From the NCBI GenBank assembly GCA_002415855.1, contig DIAS01000094.1:1-23381 (forward strand): a DNA stretch of 23,381 nucleotides, written 5' to 3'. Shown here piece after piece: positions 7,898 to 14,685 of this stretch. This DNA comes from Bacteroidales bacterium UBA5072. Lineage in GTDB: Bacteria > Bacteroidota > Bacteroidia > Bacteroidales > UBA10428. The translations under genes and the position numbers were made by a program. Position 1 is the first letter of the stretch; the number at the start of each line of letters is the position of its first letter. Below the pieces are notes generated by a model that was not told where the DNA came from, ran no database searches, and saw only the letters and a program-made list of their open reading frames with translations.

Positions 7898-8895
7898 CTT
7901 CTGAATATGCCGTCCAGTTGAGCCCGCACAACCAATGACATGGAGAGATCTGTCACGCCGGGCAGAAAATGCATGGATACTTGCACCCTGCCATTAATGT
8001 GAGCCTTTGACAACTGATAATATACATCGGCTCGGCCGTAGAATGTTGATTTGTAAAATCCGTCACCCGAGGTGATCACCTGGCTTTCTCCCGAGTAGAG
8101 GGTCCCGTGCAGACCAAATCCCTGATGAACGATCTCCATTTCAGCCAGGAAGCCCACCGGGAACCTGAAATCATAGACACCCCTGATACGGTCATAGGAA
8201 AAGAGCACCCCTGCCGAGAGGGTCAGCGAATCCAACCCGGAAACCGTTGAAAGATCGAGGCCGGGCATGACCGTGAAACCAGCATTGTCCCTGATGGGCT
8301 CATCCAAGGTGTCATTCAGGGAATGGGCCAAATGGGTCATCACGGCGTGGTGCTGGTAAATCAGGAGACCACGCCGGGCAAAACCTGAAAAACCAAGCAG
8401 AAATGATTCTCTTTTTTGCTGAGACTGGCGGCTGACCCAATCGATCCAAACATTATGCCGGAAGGAACGTGTTTTGAAGTCAATTAAAATACCTTCCACA
8501 TTAGGTCTGTAATAAGGAATTGTATCGGACATCAACGCCATGGGCATCATGATATTATTGAGCCGCGGGAATGCTCCGAGATAAAGGCTGAAATTCCTGT
8601 ATCGTCCGGTATAATATGCCGTGAGATCAGGGGCAATCCATTCGCCCTTGCTTCCGAATTCATACAAATAATTGGCACCGGCCATGATCCGGTTGTCCGC
8701 GTTAAAGGCATAACCAGCTTCAGCGTAAATCCTTGATCCGAAGATCGTCTGATCGTTTACAAATTCATTGAAATATTCCCGGTTATCAAAGAAACCATAA
8801 TAACCGAATTGGTATAGAAAATCCTGTGCCATGGCCTGTGGGGCAGCAAGTAATCCTATAACGCAGATTAGCAAGGATTTGCCGGAATGTTTCAT
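7873..8895 (-). CDS. Predicted outer-membrane beta-barrel protein of unknown function
   Basis: The 340-residue product begins with a clear signal peptide (a basic start, then LLICVIGLLAAPQA, cleavage likely after AMAQ). The mature part alternates polar and aromatic residues with many short Tyr/Phe/Gly-rich strands, as in small outer-membrane barrels and porin-like proteins. Barrel proteins usually end in an aromatic residue; here a terminal-like strand ends at F331 and nine extra residues follow, in the stretch that runs into the convergent GT2 gene. I do not recognise a named family. A perfect -7 box lies 22 nt upstream of the ATG. Function and transported solute cannot be judged. Confidence 0.75.
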   Translation of the reverse strand: MKHSGKSLLICVIGLLAAPQAMAQDFLYQFGYYGFFDNREYFNEFVNDQTIFGSRIYAEAGYAFNADNRIMAGANYLYEFGSKGEWIAPDLTAYYTGRYRNFSLYLGAFPRLNNIMMPMALMSDTIPYYRPNVEGILIDFKTRSFRHNVWIDWVSRQSQQKRESFLLGFSGFARRGLLIYQHHAVMTHLAHSLNDTLDEPIRDNAGFTVMPGLDLSTVSGLDSLTLSAGVLFSYDRIRGVYDFRFPVGFLAEMEIVHQGFGLHGTLYSGESQVITSGDGFYKSTFYGRADVYYQLSKAHINGRVQVSMHFLPGVTDLSMSLVVRAQLDGIFRSHHSNSLK

Positions 8896-8917
8896 TTGAA
8901 GTGGTCTCGATTAAACT

Positions 8918-8925
8918 CAAAAGTA
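8918..8925 (-). promoter_or_regulatory. Bacteroidota -7 promoter element (TACTTTTG) for the barrel gene
   Basis: This is an exact TAnnTTTG match on the minus strand, ending 22 nt before the ATG at 8895. A TTTG further upstream is about 15 nt away, closer than the usual spacing, so the -33 element is uncertain. Confidence 0.5.
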
Positions 8926-9029
8926 GCAATATCATCAATTCAAATTATGTCTGTGAATAAAAAATGAGGCACAGGAGGGTTACTTTTTCTGATCTCAGGG
9001 TATTAATAACGTATTTAAGCTGAACACCC

Positions 9030-9464
9030 ATGAACCTCTGTGATACCCAAAATCTGATGACAATGAAATCCGTAGCAGCCTCTCCTGCATTTAACTGGAA
9101 GGGCAAAAAGATTCTTATCGTGGAAGATGATTATGCCAACTACCTCTTCTTTCATGAGATTCTGTCATGTGCCAATGCATGCCTGATCCGGGCCGTTTCT
9201 CTGCAGGAGGCGTTTGACATGATCACTTCAGCACTGCGTTTCGATTTGTTGATTATCAACACCAGCATCCCGGGCAATGAAAATTGCCGATCAATAAAAC
9301 GCATCAAGTTGTTGTGGCCTGAACTGCGTGTCATTGCAATTGCCGGGTGCGAGTGCAAGGGGAGAAGCAGGCATTGTTTTCCGGCAGGATGTGATACACT
9401 GATCAATTATAACGTGGATGGCTATGAAATGATGGCCGCCGTTGATGAGTTGTTTGCCGGTTAA
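9030..9464 (+). CDS. Stand-alone receiver-like (pseudo-receiver) protein, cysteine-rich
   Basis: The 144-residue protein has the fold signature of a response-regulator receiver: KKILIVEDDYANYLFFHEIL (acidic pair D33/D34), LRFDLLIINTSIPG, RVIAIAG and AGCDTLIN at the expected spacing. The residues needed for phosphorylation are replaced: the acceptor aspartate is N77, the conserved Thr/Ser is A105, and the conserved Lys-Pro is Y127-N128. It also holds eight cysteines (4, 47, 51, 86, 107, 109, 116, 121). No output domain is attached. It is therefore probably not a classical phosphorylated regulator and may work by protein contact, redox or metal binding; that is inference. Starts at codons 10 or 12 are also possible because the first 22 residues are not family-like. 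Confidence 0.78.
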   Translation: MNLCDTQNLMTMKSVAASPAFNWKGKKILIVEDDYANYLFFHEILSCANACLIRAVSLQEAFDMITSALRFDLLIINTSIPGNENCRSIKRIKLLWPELRVIAIAGCECKGRSRHCFPAGCDTLINYNVDGYEMMAAVDELFAG

Positions 9465-9597
9465 AAGAACAGGATCCTGGCCCTCCGGTCACTGCAAGGT
9501 TTTTGAAATTTGCAGCAGGTCAGGTCAAGGGTGCATTAGATATAAATCATTTAAATAGTCATTTCTCAAGATGATTCTTCCATGAAAATGTCGTATC

Positions 9598-9622
9598 TTT
9601 ATTTATATTTAGTATAAATAAA
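9598..9622 (+). promoter_or_regulatory. AT-only perfect inverted repeat before the 92-residue protein gene
   Basis: Two perfectly complementary 10-base arms (TTTATTTATA and TATAAATAAA) surround a five-base TTTAG spacer. The repeat lies just upstream of the Shine-Dalgarno of the next gene and touches a near-match -7 box (TATCTTTA, 9594-9601). It may be a regulator-binding site; as an RNA hairpin it would be weak because it contains no G-C pair. Confidence 0.45.
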
Positions 9623-9629
9623 AATAACG

Positions 9630-9635
9630 AGGAGG
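9630..9635 (+). promoter_or_regulatory. Perfect Shine-Dalgarno (AGGAGG)
   Basis: AGGAGG lies seven bases before the ATG at 9643. It is the strongest ribosome-binding site in the window and fixes the start of the 92-residue protein. Bacteroidota genes rarely have one, so this gene may be translated at high level. Confidence 0.8.
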
Positions 9636-9642
9636 AATCGAA

Positions 9643-9921
9643 ATGTCAAAATTTCTTATTGAAGTTCCGCACGGTGCGGACAAGGCTTCCTGCGATATGG
9701 CGATCAAGGTCTTTCTGCAGACGGGTTCGCATTTTTTGACGCATGCCGAATGGGGTTGTCTCGACGGCGAACACAAAGCATGGATTATTGCAGATGTTGG
9801 CAACAGAGATGAGGCGGTATTCATACTACCTCCCGCCTTTCGTTCAACCGCGAAAATAACCAGGCTGACTACCTTTACGGCAAAGGATTTGATTAAAGCG
9901 GATACTTATCACGTGCTTTGA
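9643..9921 (+). CDS. Small conserved-looking protein of unknown function (92 aa)
   Basis: The 92-residue protein has no signal peptide or membrane segment and is predicted cytoplasmic. It opens with SKFLIEVPHG and contains GSHFLTHAEWGCLDGEHKAW followed by an ILPPAFR motif. The alternating strands and helices suggest a small alpha/beta domain of the ferredoxin-like or dimeric alpha-beta barrel kind, which is a guess from pattern only. C17, H30, H34, C39 and H44 are clustered enough to form a metal or cofactor site, again unproven. A perfect AGGAGG and good codon structure make it a real gene. It ends on a TGA directly abutting the stop of the convergent aldo/keto reductase. I do not recognise a named function. 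Confidence 0.85.
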   Translation: MSKFLIEVPHGADKASCDMAIKVFLQTGSHFLTHAEWGCLDGEHKAWIIADVGNRDEAVFILPPAFRSTAKITRLTTFTAKDLIKADTYHVL

Positions 9922-10872
9922 TCAGGCCAGGGAATGTTCAAAAATGGGAGGTTTTCCGGAAACCAGGCTTCTGAGTTGTTCGGTTTCAGCCAGCGTAACC
10001 GGTTTGAAATCCCGGGCCACCTCCGCAGCCTTCCAGAAAAACTCAGCATCTCCGGGAGGTATGGCTGCCGTTATATCTTTTGAAAGTGTATAGCGGAGGG
10101 CGATCTTTGCCAGCTGATCATCCTGTATCGGACGGTACCATACATTTTTATACGGTTTAACCTCCCCTTCCTTCAGCAAAGTTAAGGCCATAGCTTTAAG
10201 GGCAAGAATACCCATGCCTTTTGAATGTGCCATTTCATAAACCTGCGGGCCGAAATCGCCCTGCTCCCAGCAATTGAAGTTTAAGGGGAAAAGAATGGTA
10301 TCGAAATCAAATTTATTCATTGCCAGGAGGGCGGCCTCGACCGAGTGTGCAGAAAACCCAAGGTATTTAACCTTGCCCTGCTGCCGCGCTTTTAAAAACA
10401 ATTCCATAACACCGCCCGGTCCAAAGGCCTTTTCCACTTCCTCAACCGAGCTCAGGGCATGAAGCTGATAAAGGTTAATGTGATCGGTATTGAGCATGGA
10501 CAAGGACTCATTCAGCTGTTTCTCAGCTGCGTCTGCCATTCGCTCCAGGGTTTTGCAGGCCAGAAAACACCTGTCCCTATATGGCTTGAGCGCCGGGCCA
10601 AGTTTACTTTGTGCGTTGCCATAGGAAGGTGCTATATCAAAGTAATTGATACCGGTGTCGAATGCTTTGGCGACCAACTCATTGGCATACTCCTGGGGGT
10701 TGTCATTCAGCATAATACCGCCAAAACCGATAATCGAAAGTTTCTCCCCTGTTTTCCCAAGGGTTCTCCTGGGTATTCCAGGTTCCAATAAATGTTCAGG
10801 GTTATCGAACGAAGACAACCCCAGCGCCAGGCTTCCAAGCGCTGCATTCTCAATGAATTTACGGCGTTCCAT
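9922..10872 (-). CDS. Aldo/keto reductase with twin-arginine-like leader
   Basis: The 316-residue protein starts with MERRKFIENAALGSLALGL, a twin-arginine-like leader (RRKFI followed by a hydrophobic stretch), so export by the Tat pathway is possible. The rest is an aldo/keto reductase: RTLGKTGEKLSIIGFGG, then the catalytic tetrad D79 and Y84 (YFDIAPSYG), K107 (LACKT) and H138 (YQLHAL), and a LNFNCWEQGDFG segment in the barrel. Family members reduce carbonyls with NAD(P)H; the substrate is unknown. Its promoter (TTG-N20-TAAATTTG) lies in the 57-nt gap after gdhA, so it can be expressed separately. A Tat-exported NADPH enzyme would need its cofactor bound before export. Confidence 0.92.
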   Translation of the reverse strand: MERRKFIENAALGSLALGLSSFDNPEHLLEPGIPRRTLGKTGEKLSIIGFGGIMLNDNPQEYANELVAKAFDTGINYFDIAPSYGNAQSKLGPALKPYRDRCFLACKTLERMADAAEKQLNESLSMLNTDHINLYQLHALSSVEEVEKAFGPGGVMELFLKARQQGKVKYLGFSAHSVEAALLAMNKFDFDTILFPLNFNCWEQGDFGPQVYEMAHSKGMGILALKAMALTLLKEGEVKPYKNVWYRPIQDDQLAKIALRYTLSKDITAAIPPGDAEFFWKAAEVARDFKPVTLAETEQLRSLVSGKPPIFEHSLA

Positions 10873-10896
10873 AGCTGTCTGAATATGTTATTTAAT

Positions 10897-10927
10897 CAAA
10901 TTTACAACAAACAAACAGCTTGTGCAA
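10897..10927 (-). promoter_or_regulatory. Bacteroidota promoter (TTG-N20-TAAATTTG) for the aldo/keto reductase gene
   Basis: On the minus strand TTG (10925-10927) is followed after 20 nt by TAAATTTG (10897-10904), which fits the published -33/-7 pattern of this phylum. The -7 box ends 24 nt before the ATG at 10872. The -33 element sits three bases past the gdhA stop codon. Confidence 0.6.
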
Positions 10928-10929
10928 TG

Positions 10930-12267
10930 CTATATTATTCCATGGTCGATCATGGAATTGGCAACTTTCAGAAAACCAGCAATGTTTGCACCCTTTACGT
11001 AATCGATATAACCGTCTGAACGGCGGCCATGTTTGACGCATGACTCATGGATAGCGCTCATGATCTCGTGCAGGCGTTTATCTACTTCATTTGCAGGCCA
11101 GCGCAGTTTCATGGCATTCTGTGTCATCTCAAGTCCGGAAACCCCTACACCTCCTGCGTTGGCGGCTTTACCTGGCGCAAACAGGAGTCCGTTCTTCTGA
11201 ATGACTTCAATGGCTTCGGGGACCGACGGCATATTGGCGCCTTCACAAACGCAAATACAGCCATTTTTTACCAAGGTTTGCGCATCATGCTCGTCAAGTT
11301 CGTTTTGTGTGGCGCAGGGTATGGCAATGTCACACTTTACCTCCCAGGGATGCTTGTCCCTGACAAATAACGCACTACTGAATTTTCTGGCATACGGCTC
11401 GATGATATCTTCATTGGAAGCCCGGAGCTCAAGCATGTAATCAATTTTTTCACCAGAGATTCCGGTCTCATCATAAACATATCCATCGGGACCTGAAAGG
11501 GTAACGACTTTTGCTCCCAGGTCATTGAGCTTCTTCACGGCACCCCAGGCTACATTTCCGAATCCGGATACTGCGGCCTTTTTACCGGCCAGCTTTTCGT
11601 TACGGGTGGCCAGCATTTCCTGTGCGAAATAAACCGCACCGAAGCCGGTTGCTTCCGGCCGGATCAGACTGCCGCCCCAGTTAACGCCTTTGCCGGTAAG
11701 TACACCGGTATATGTGTTGGTAAGCTTCTTATACATGCCATAAAGAAAACCTATTTCACGCGCACCAACACCAATGTCTCCGGCAGGCACATCGGTCTCA
11801 GGTCCGATAATCTTCCAGAGCTCAAGCATGAAAGCCTGGCAAAATCGCATGATCTCAGCATTCGATTTACCTTTGGGCTGGAAATCGGATCCACCTTTAC
11901 CACCGCCAATAGGAAGGGTAGTGAGACTGTTCTTGAAAATCTGCTCGAATCCCAGGAATTTAAGTATGCTCAGGTTTACACTGGGGTGAAACCTTAACCC
12001 ACCCTTATAAGGACCCAGGGCATTGTTAAATTGCACCCTGAAACCGCGGTTTACATGAACATTGCCTTCATCATCGACCCATGGAACTTTAAAGGTAAGA
12101 ACCCTGTCGGGTTCCACCAACCGCTCAATGATGCCTGCTTTTTCAAATTGGGGGTTCCGGTTGTACACCTCGGAAATGGATTCGAGAACTTCACGAACTG
12201 CCTGCAAATACTCGACCTCACCGGGATTTCTCCGCTCAAGGTCCTGAATTACATTATTGACTTCCAT
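10930..12267 (-). CDS. gdhA: Glutamate dehydrogenase, hexameric GdhA type (probably NADP-specific)
   Basis: The 445-residue protein has nearly the same length as E. coli GdhA. It carries the conserved RGFRVQFNNALGPYKGGLRFHP segment (K88), K112 near FKNSLTTLPIGGGKGGSDF, catalytic K124, and D164 in VPAGDIGVGAREIG. The Rossmann domain has SGFGNVAWGAVKKLNDLGAKVV. The enzyme interconverts glutamate with 2-oxoglutarate and ammonium in the cytoplasm, and this subfamily normally serves ammonium assimilation with NADPH. No flanking nitrogen genes are seen, and the neighbours on both sides appear to have their own promoters. I saw no exact TAnnTTTG box in its upstream 100 nt. All key residues are present. 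Confidence 0.97.
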   Translation of the reverse strand: MEVNNVIQDLERRNPGEVEYLQAVREVLESISEVYNRNPQFEKAGIIERLVEPDRVLTFKVPWVDDEGNVHVNRGFRVQFNNALGPYKGGLRFHPSVNLSILKFLGFEQIFKNSLTTLPIGGGKGGSDFQPKGKSNAEIMRFCQAFMLELWKIIGPETDVPAGDIGVGAREIGFLYGMYKKLTNTYTGVLTGKGVNWGGSLIRPEATGFGAVYFAQEMLATRNEKLAGKKAAVSGFGNVAWGAVKKLNDLGAKVVTLSGPDGYVYDETGISGEKIDYMLELRASNEDIIEPYARKFSSALFVRDKHPWEVKCDIAIPCATQNELDEHDAQTLVKNGCICVCEGANMPSVPEAIEVIQKNGLLFAPGKAANAGGVGVSGLEMTQNAMKLRWPANEVDKRLHEIMSAIHESCVKHGRRSDGYIDYVKGANIAGFLKVANSMIDHGII

Positions 12268-12370
12268 GATATTATTTTTAAGTAACAGTTAAAATTGGAT
12301 AAAATTAACCAACTGTACTATGATAAATTTCAAGGAAGAAGCTTACTTTTTTCAGGTTTGGGAACACCGA

Positions 12371-13297
12371 TCAATGCGACCTGTGCGCAGTTTTTAAAAC
12401 CTCCATGATCTCACGGCGATTTGGAACAGAAGCCAGTGTACCCGAACGGGAGGCTGACAGAGTAGCTGCTGCATTGGCAAAAAGTACGGCTTCATAAAAG
12501 TTCTTTTCTTCGGCCAATCCAACCGCAAGTGCACCATTGAAAACATCGTTTACTGCAGAGGTGTCAACAGTCTTCATTTTAAAGCCAGGTACATGCTCGG
12601 CACCGCCATTGTCAATCACCATGGCCCCTTTTGACCTGAGGGTGATGATCACCCGGTTAAGTCCCCGTTCAAGAAGGATCCTTCCGGCCAGTTCAGCTGA
12701 TCTTTCATCCGTAATATGTATACCGGTCAGGACTTCAGCTTGCAGTGCATCGGGAGTAAGTATGGATATGGACTTGAGAAGCTCATCACTGACAGGTAAA
12801 GCAGGAGCAGGATTCAGGATTACCTTCGCTCCGGATGAACGTGCCATGTCCGCTGCTATCCTGACTGTTTCTGTAGGTATATCCAGCTGCAAAAGCACAA
12901 CATCAGCCTTATCAATGGCTTTCCGGCCGTGCAGGATGTCGTCTACTGACAGATTACTGTTTGCTCCCGCTGTAATGGTAATCCCGGTTTCACCGCGGGC
13001 ATCCAGTATTATGGAAGACATCCCGGAAGCCAACGCCTTGTCCCTGATTACAAACGAAGTATCCACCCTGTCTTCCTGCAAAACCTTCAAAACCTGTTCA
13101 CCAAAAATGTCATTTCCCGTTCGGCCAATAAAGACAACAGATCCGCCTGCTCTGGCGGCGGCAATAGCCTGGTTTACACCCCTGCCTCCCGGTGACATGG
13201 CAAATGAACTTCCCAGTACAGTCTCACCTGCCGCAGGTATTACCGGGGCATTAAAAATCATCTCCGTATTTGTACTTCCAATGACTGTAATATTCAT
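12371..13297 (-). CDS. Ribokinase-like PfkB-family carbohydrate kinase with altered signature residues
   Basis: The 308-residue protein aligns along its whole length with ribokinase: MNITVIGSTNTEMIF, GETVLGSSFAMSPGGRGVNQAIAAA, LLQLDIPTETV, ILNPAPALP and a C-terminal VDTSAVNDVFNGALAVG. The usual ribokinase residues are changed at several sites: Asp to E12 (sugar contact), Lys to R39 in the GGKG motif, Glu to D139, the NxxE motif to DxxQ (183-186), and the anion-hole Gly of GAGD to N250. The catalytic Asp (D251) remains. It may phosphorylate another sugar or nucleoside, or be weakly active. It stands alone with its own promoter box, with no sugar transporter beside it. Confidence 0.85.
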   Translation of the reverse strand: MNITVIGSTNTEMIFNAPVIPAAGETVLGSSFAMSPGGRGVNQAIAAARAGGSVVFIGRTGNDIFGEQVLKVLQEDRVDTSFVIRDKALASGMSSIILDARGETGITITAGANSNLSVDDILHGRKAIDKADVVLLQLDIPTETVRIAADMARSSGAKVILNPAPALPVSDELLKSISILTPDALQAEVLTGIHITDERSAELAGRILLERGLNRVIITLRSKGAMVIDNGGAEHVPGFKMKTVDTSAVNDVFNGALAVGLAEEKNFYEAVLFANAAATLSASRSGTLASVPNRREIMEVLKTAHRSH

Positions 13298-13319
13298 GGC
13301 TGTTTGACTAAGCTTTTAT

Positions 13320-13327
13320 CAAATATA
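13320..13327 (-). promoter_or_regulatory. Bacteroidota -7 promoter element (TATATTTG) for the ribokinase-like gene
   Basis: This is an exact TAnnTTTG match on the minus strand, ending 22 nt before the ATG at 13297. It is divergent from the TAnnTTTG box of the TPR gene about 80 nt away. Confidence 0.5.
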
Positions 13328-13409
13328 CGATTTTAAGAGGATAAAAGATTGTAAAATGTTTTACAAACTCATTACAAGCGATTTTCAAGCCTGAATCCGG
13401 TGCAATACC

Positions 13410-13417
13410 TATTTTTG
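13410..13417 (+). promoter_or_regulatory. Bacteroidota -7 promoter element (TATTTTTG) for the TPR gene
   Basis: This is an exact TAnnTTTG match on the plus strand, 66 nt before the ATG at 13484. A perfect palindrome begins at the very next base, so transcription would be expected to start inside that palindrome. Confidence 0.45.
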
Positions 13418-13441
13418 ATCTGAAAATCCTTATTTTCAGAT
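13418..13441 (+). promoter_or_regulatory. Perfect inverted repeat overlapping the predicted transcription start of the TPR gene
   Basis: Arms ATCTGAAAAT and ATTTTCAGAT are perfectly complementary over 10 bases with a CCTT spacer. The repeat directly follows the -7 box of the TPR gene. No T run follows it on the plus strand, which makes a terminator unlikely and an operator or 5'-leader hairpin more likely. Confidence 0.45.
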
Positions 13442-13483
13442 TATTAGCGAATGATAGCCTCTTGAATTCATAATCTTAAAACC

Positions 13484-14668
13484 ATGAACATGAAAAAACC
13501 TGCTAGATTATCGTTAGCCTGCGTCACCTTCAAAACAATAACGGATTTGCAAATCATGCCTAGGCGTGCCGGTACGAAATCCTGGATGATTCTCCTGCTG
13601 ACTTTTGTGCTTTCACTGCCCCCTGTAATCAGTAATGATGGCATAATAAGCACAGACAATTCCGGCGTCATGGAGGCCTATGAACTTAGAATCAACGGGA
13701 AGGCAGATAAGGCGCAAGAACTGCTCACTGCATTGCTCCAAAGTGATAGTACAAATGCACTTGCTTATTTTGAACTGGCCAGAACAAAGCATCATTTATT
13801 CCTGGGTAGTTCACAATACTCTTCAGCGGAATGGGCGGACGTCATGAAGGCCATGCAGCAAGCAGTGAAGTATGCGCCTAAGAATGAAATATTTGCATTT
13901 AATTATGCTTATGACTGTTTCTTTAATGCTTTTATCAGCATGATGAGGCAGAATCCTGATGCCGGTGAAAATGTCAAGCGCAGCTGTGATGCCTTCAATG
14001 CTGTCTTGAAACTCAATCCCGACTGTTATGAGGCAATGCTTTACCTTGCGGAAATCTATGGCATGTTGCCAGCCGAGATGGGAGGGGATAGGGATAAGGC
14101 AAGTGCTATCGCTGCAGATCTCATGAAGAAAGATGCAGTTTTAGGAGCACTGGCAAATTCCATGCTTTTGCCCGATACGGCTGACAGAGTGCTTTTCTGG
14201 CAAAATACAGCCCGGACAACAGGAATGACTGCGCAGGTTCTGGAAGAGTTGGGAAGGGCCTTTCTTTTAAAATCCGATTCCGAGAATGGTACAAAGTACT
14301 TTCAGGATGCAATCGCCGCTGAACCATCCAGGCGACACCTGTATATGCATCTTGTGAGGTATCATATCCTTTCTGCTGGGCAGGATCAGGAAAATCAGGC
14401 AAAACATCTGGAGGAGGCTGAAAAACTTGCCAACCTTTACATGACTTCAGATCCGGAACTTCTGCCTCCATTGAAAGCCTATTGTAATGGAATACTGGCA
14501 TTGATCAGGATGATCGGAAAAGACGATGCCGGCAGCAATAAATACAAAGAAATAGCTACCTCCATTGATCCCTTTTATTCCAAGGCTATGGGCATGCCCT
14601 CACTGATGCTTTATGGCAAGCCCGATGAGGTGAAGATTCAATACAGTTCTTTCTTCATGCCATTTTAA
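13484..14668 (+). CDS. Exported TPR-repeat protein of unknown function
   Basis: The 394-residue protein has an N-terminal hydrophobic segment (SWMILLLTFVLSLPP, residues 33-47) that looks like a signal peptide. Several helical pairs of TPR type follow, for example GKADKAQELLTALLQSD with NALAYFELARTKHHLF, and AFNAVLKLNPDCYEAMLYLAEIYG. TPR domains bind other proteins; no enzymatic domain is visible. An ATG at 13556 (codon 25) would give a more normal signal peptide and is a good alternative start, although the first ATG has the A-rich leader common in this phylum. It is divergent from the ribokinase-like gene and convergent with the GH2 gene 17 nt away. A likely terminator lies inside that neighbour. 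Confidence 0.82.
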   Translation: MNMKKPARLSLACVTFKTITDLQIMPRRAGTKSWMILLLTFVLSLPPVISNDGIISTDNSGVMEAYELRINGKADKAQELLTALLQSDSTNALAYFELARTKHHLFLGSSQYSSAEWADVMKAMQQAVKYAPKNEIFAFNYAYDCFFNAFISMMRQNPDAGENVKRSCDAFNAVLKLNPDCYEAMLYLAEIYGMLPAEMGGDRDKASAIAADLMKKDAVLGALANSMLLPDTADRVLFWQNTARTTGMTAQVLEELGRAFLLKSDSENGTKYFQDAIAAEPSRRHLYMHLVRYHILSAGQDQENQAKHLEEAEKLANLYMTSDPELLPPLKAYCNGILALIRMIGKDDAGSNKYKEIATSIDPFYSKAMGMPSLMLYGKPDEVKIQYSSFFMPF

Positions 14669-14685
14669 GAAGAAATCCTGATCTA

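Noticed and set aside
9466..9530. Hairpins after the pseudo-receiver gene (CAGGATCCTG; CTGCAA/TTGCAG) as a terminator
   Set aside because: The stems are short or the loop is long, and no T run follows a stem.
12285..12316. ACAGTT/AACTGT arms upstream of gdhA as an operator
   Set aside because: Only six bases pair and the inner sequence does not continue the symmetry over a 20-base loop.
12537..13307. 256-codon open frame on the plus strand
   Set aside because: It is antisense to the ribokinase-like gene, whose protein matches a known family along its full length. The antisense translation has no recognisable motif.
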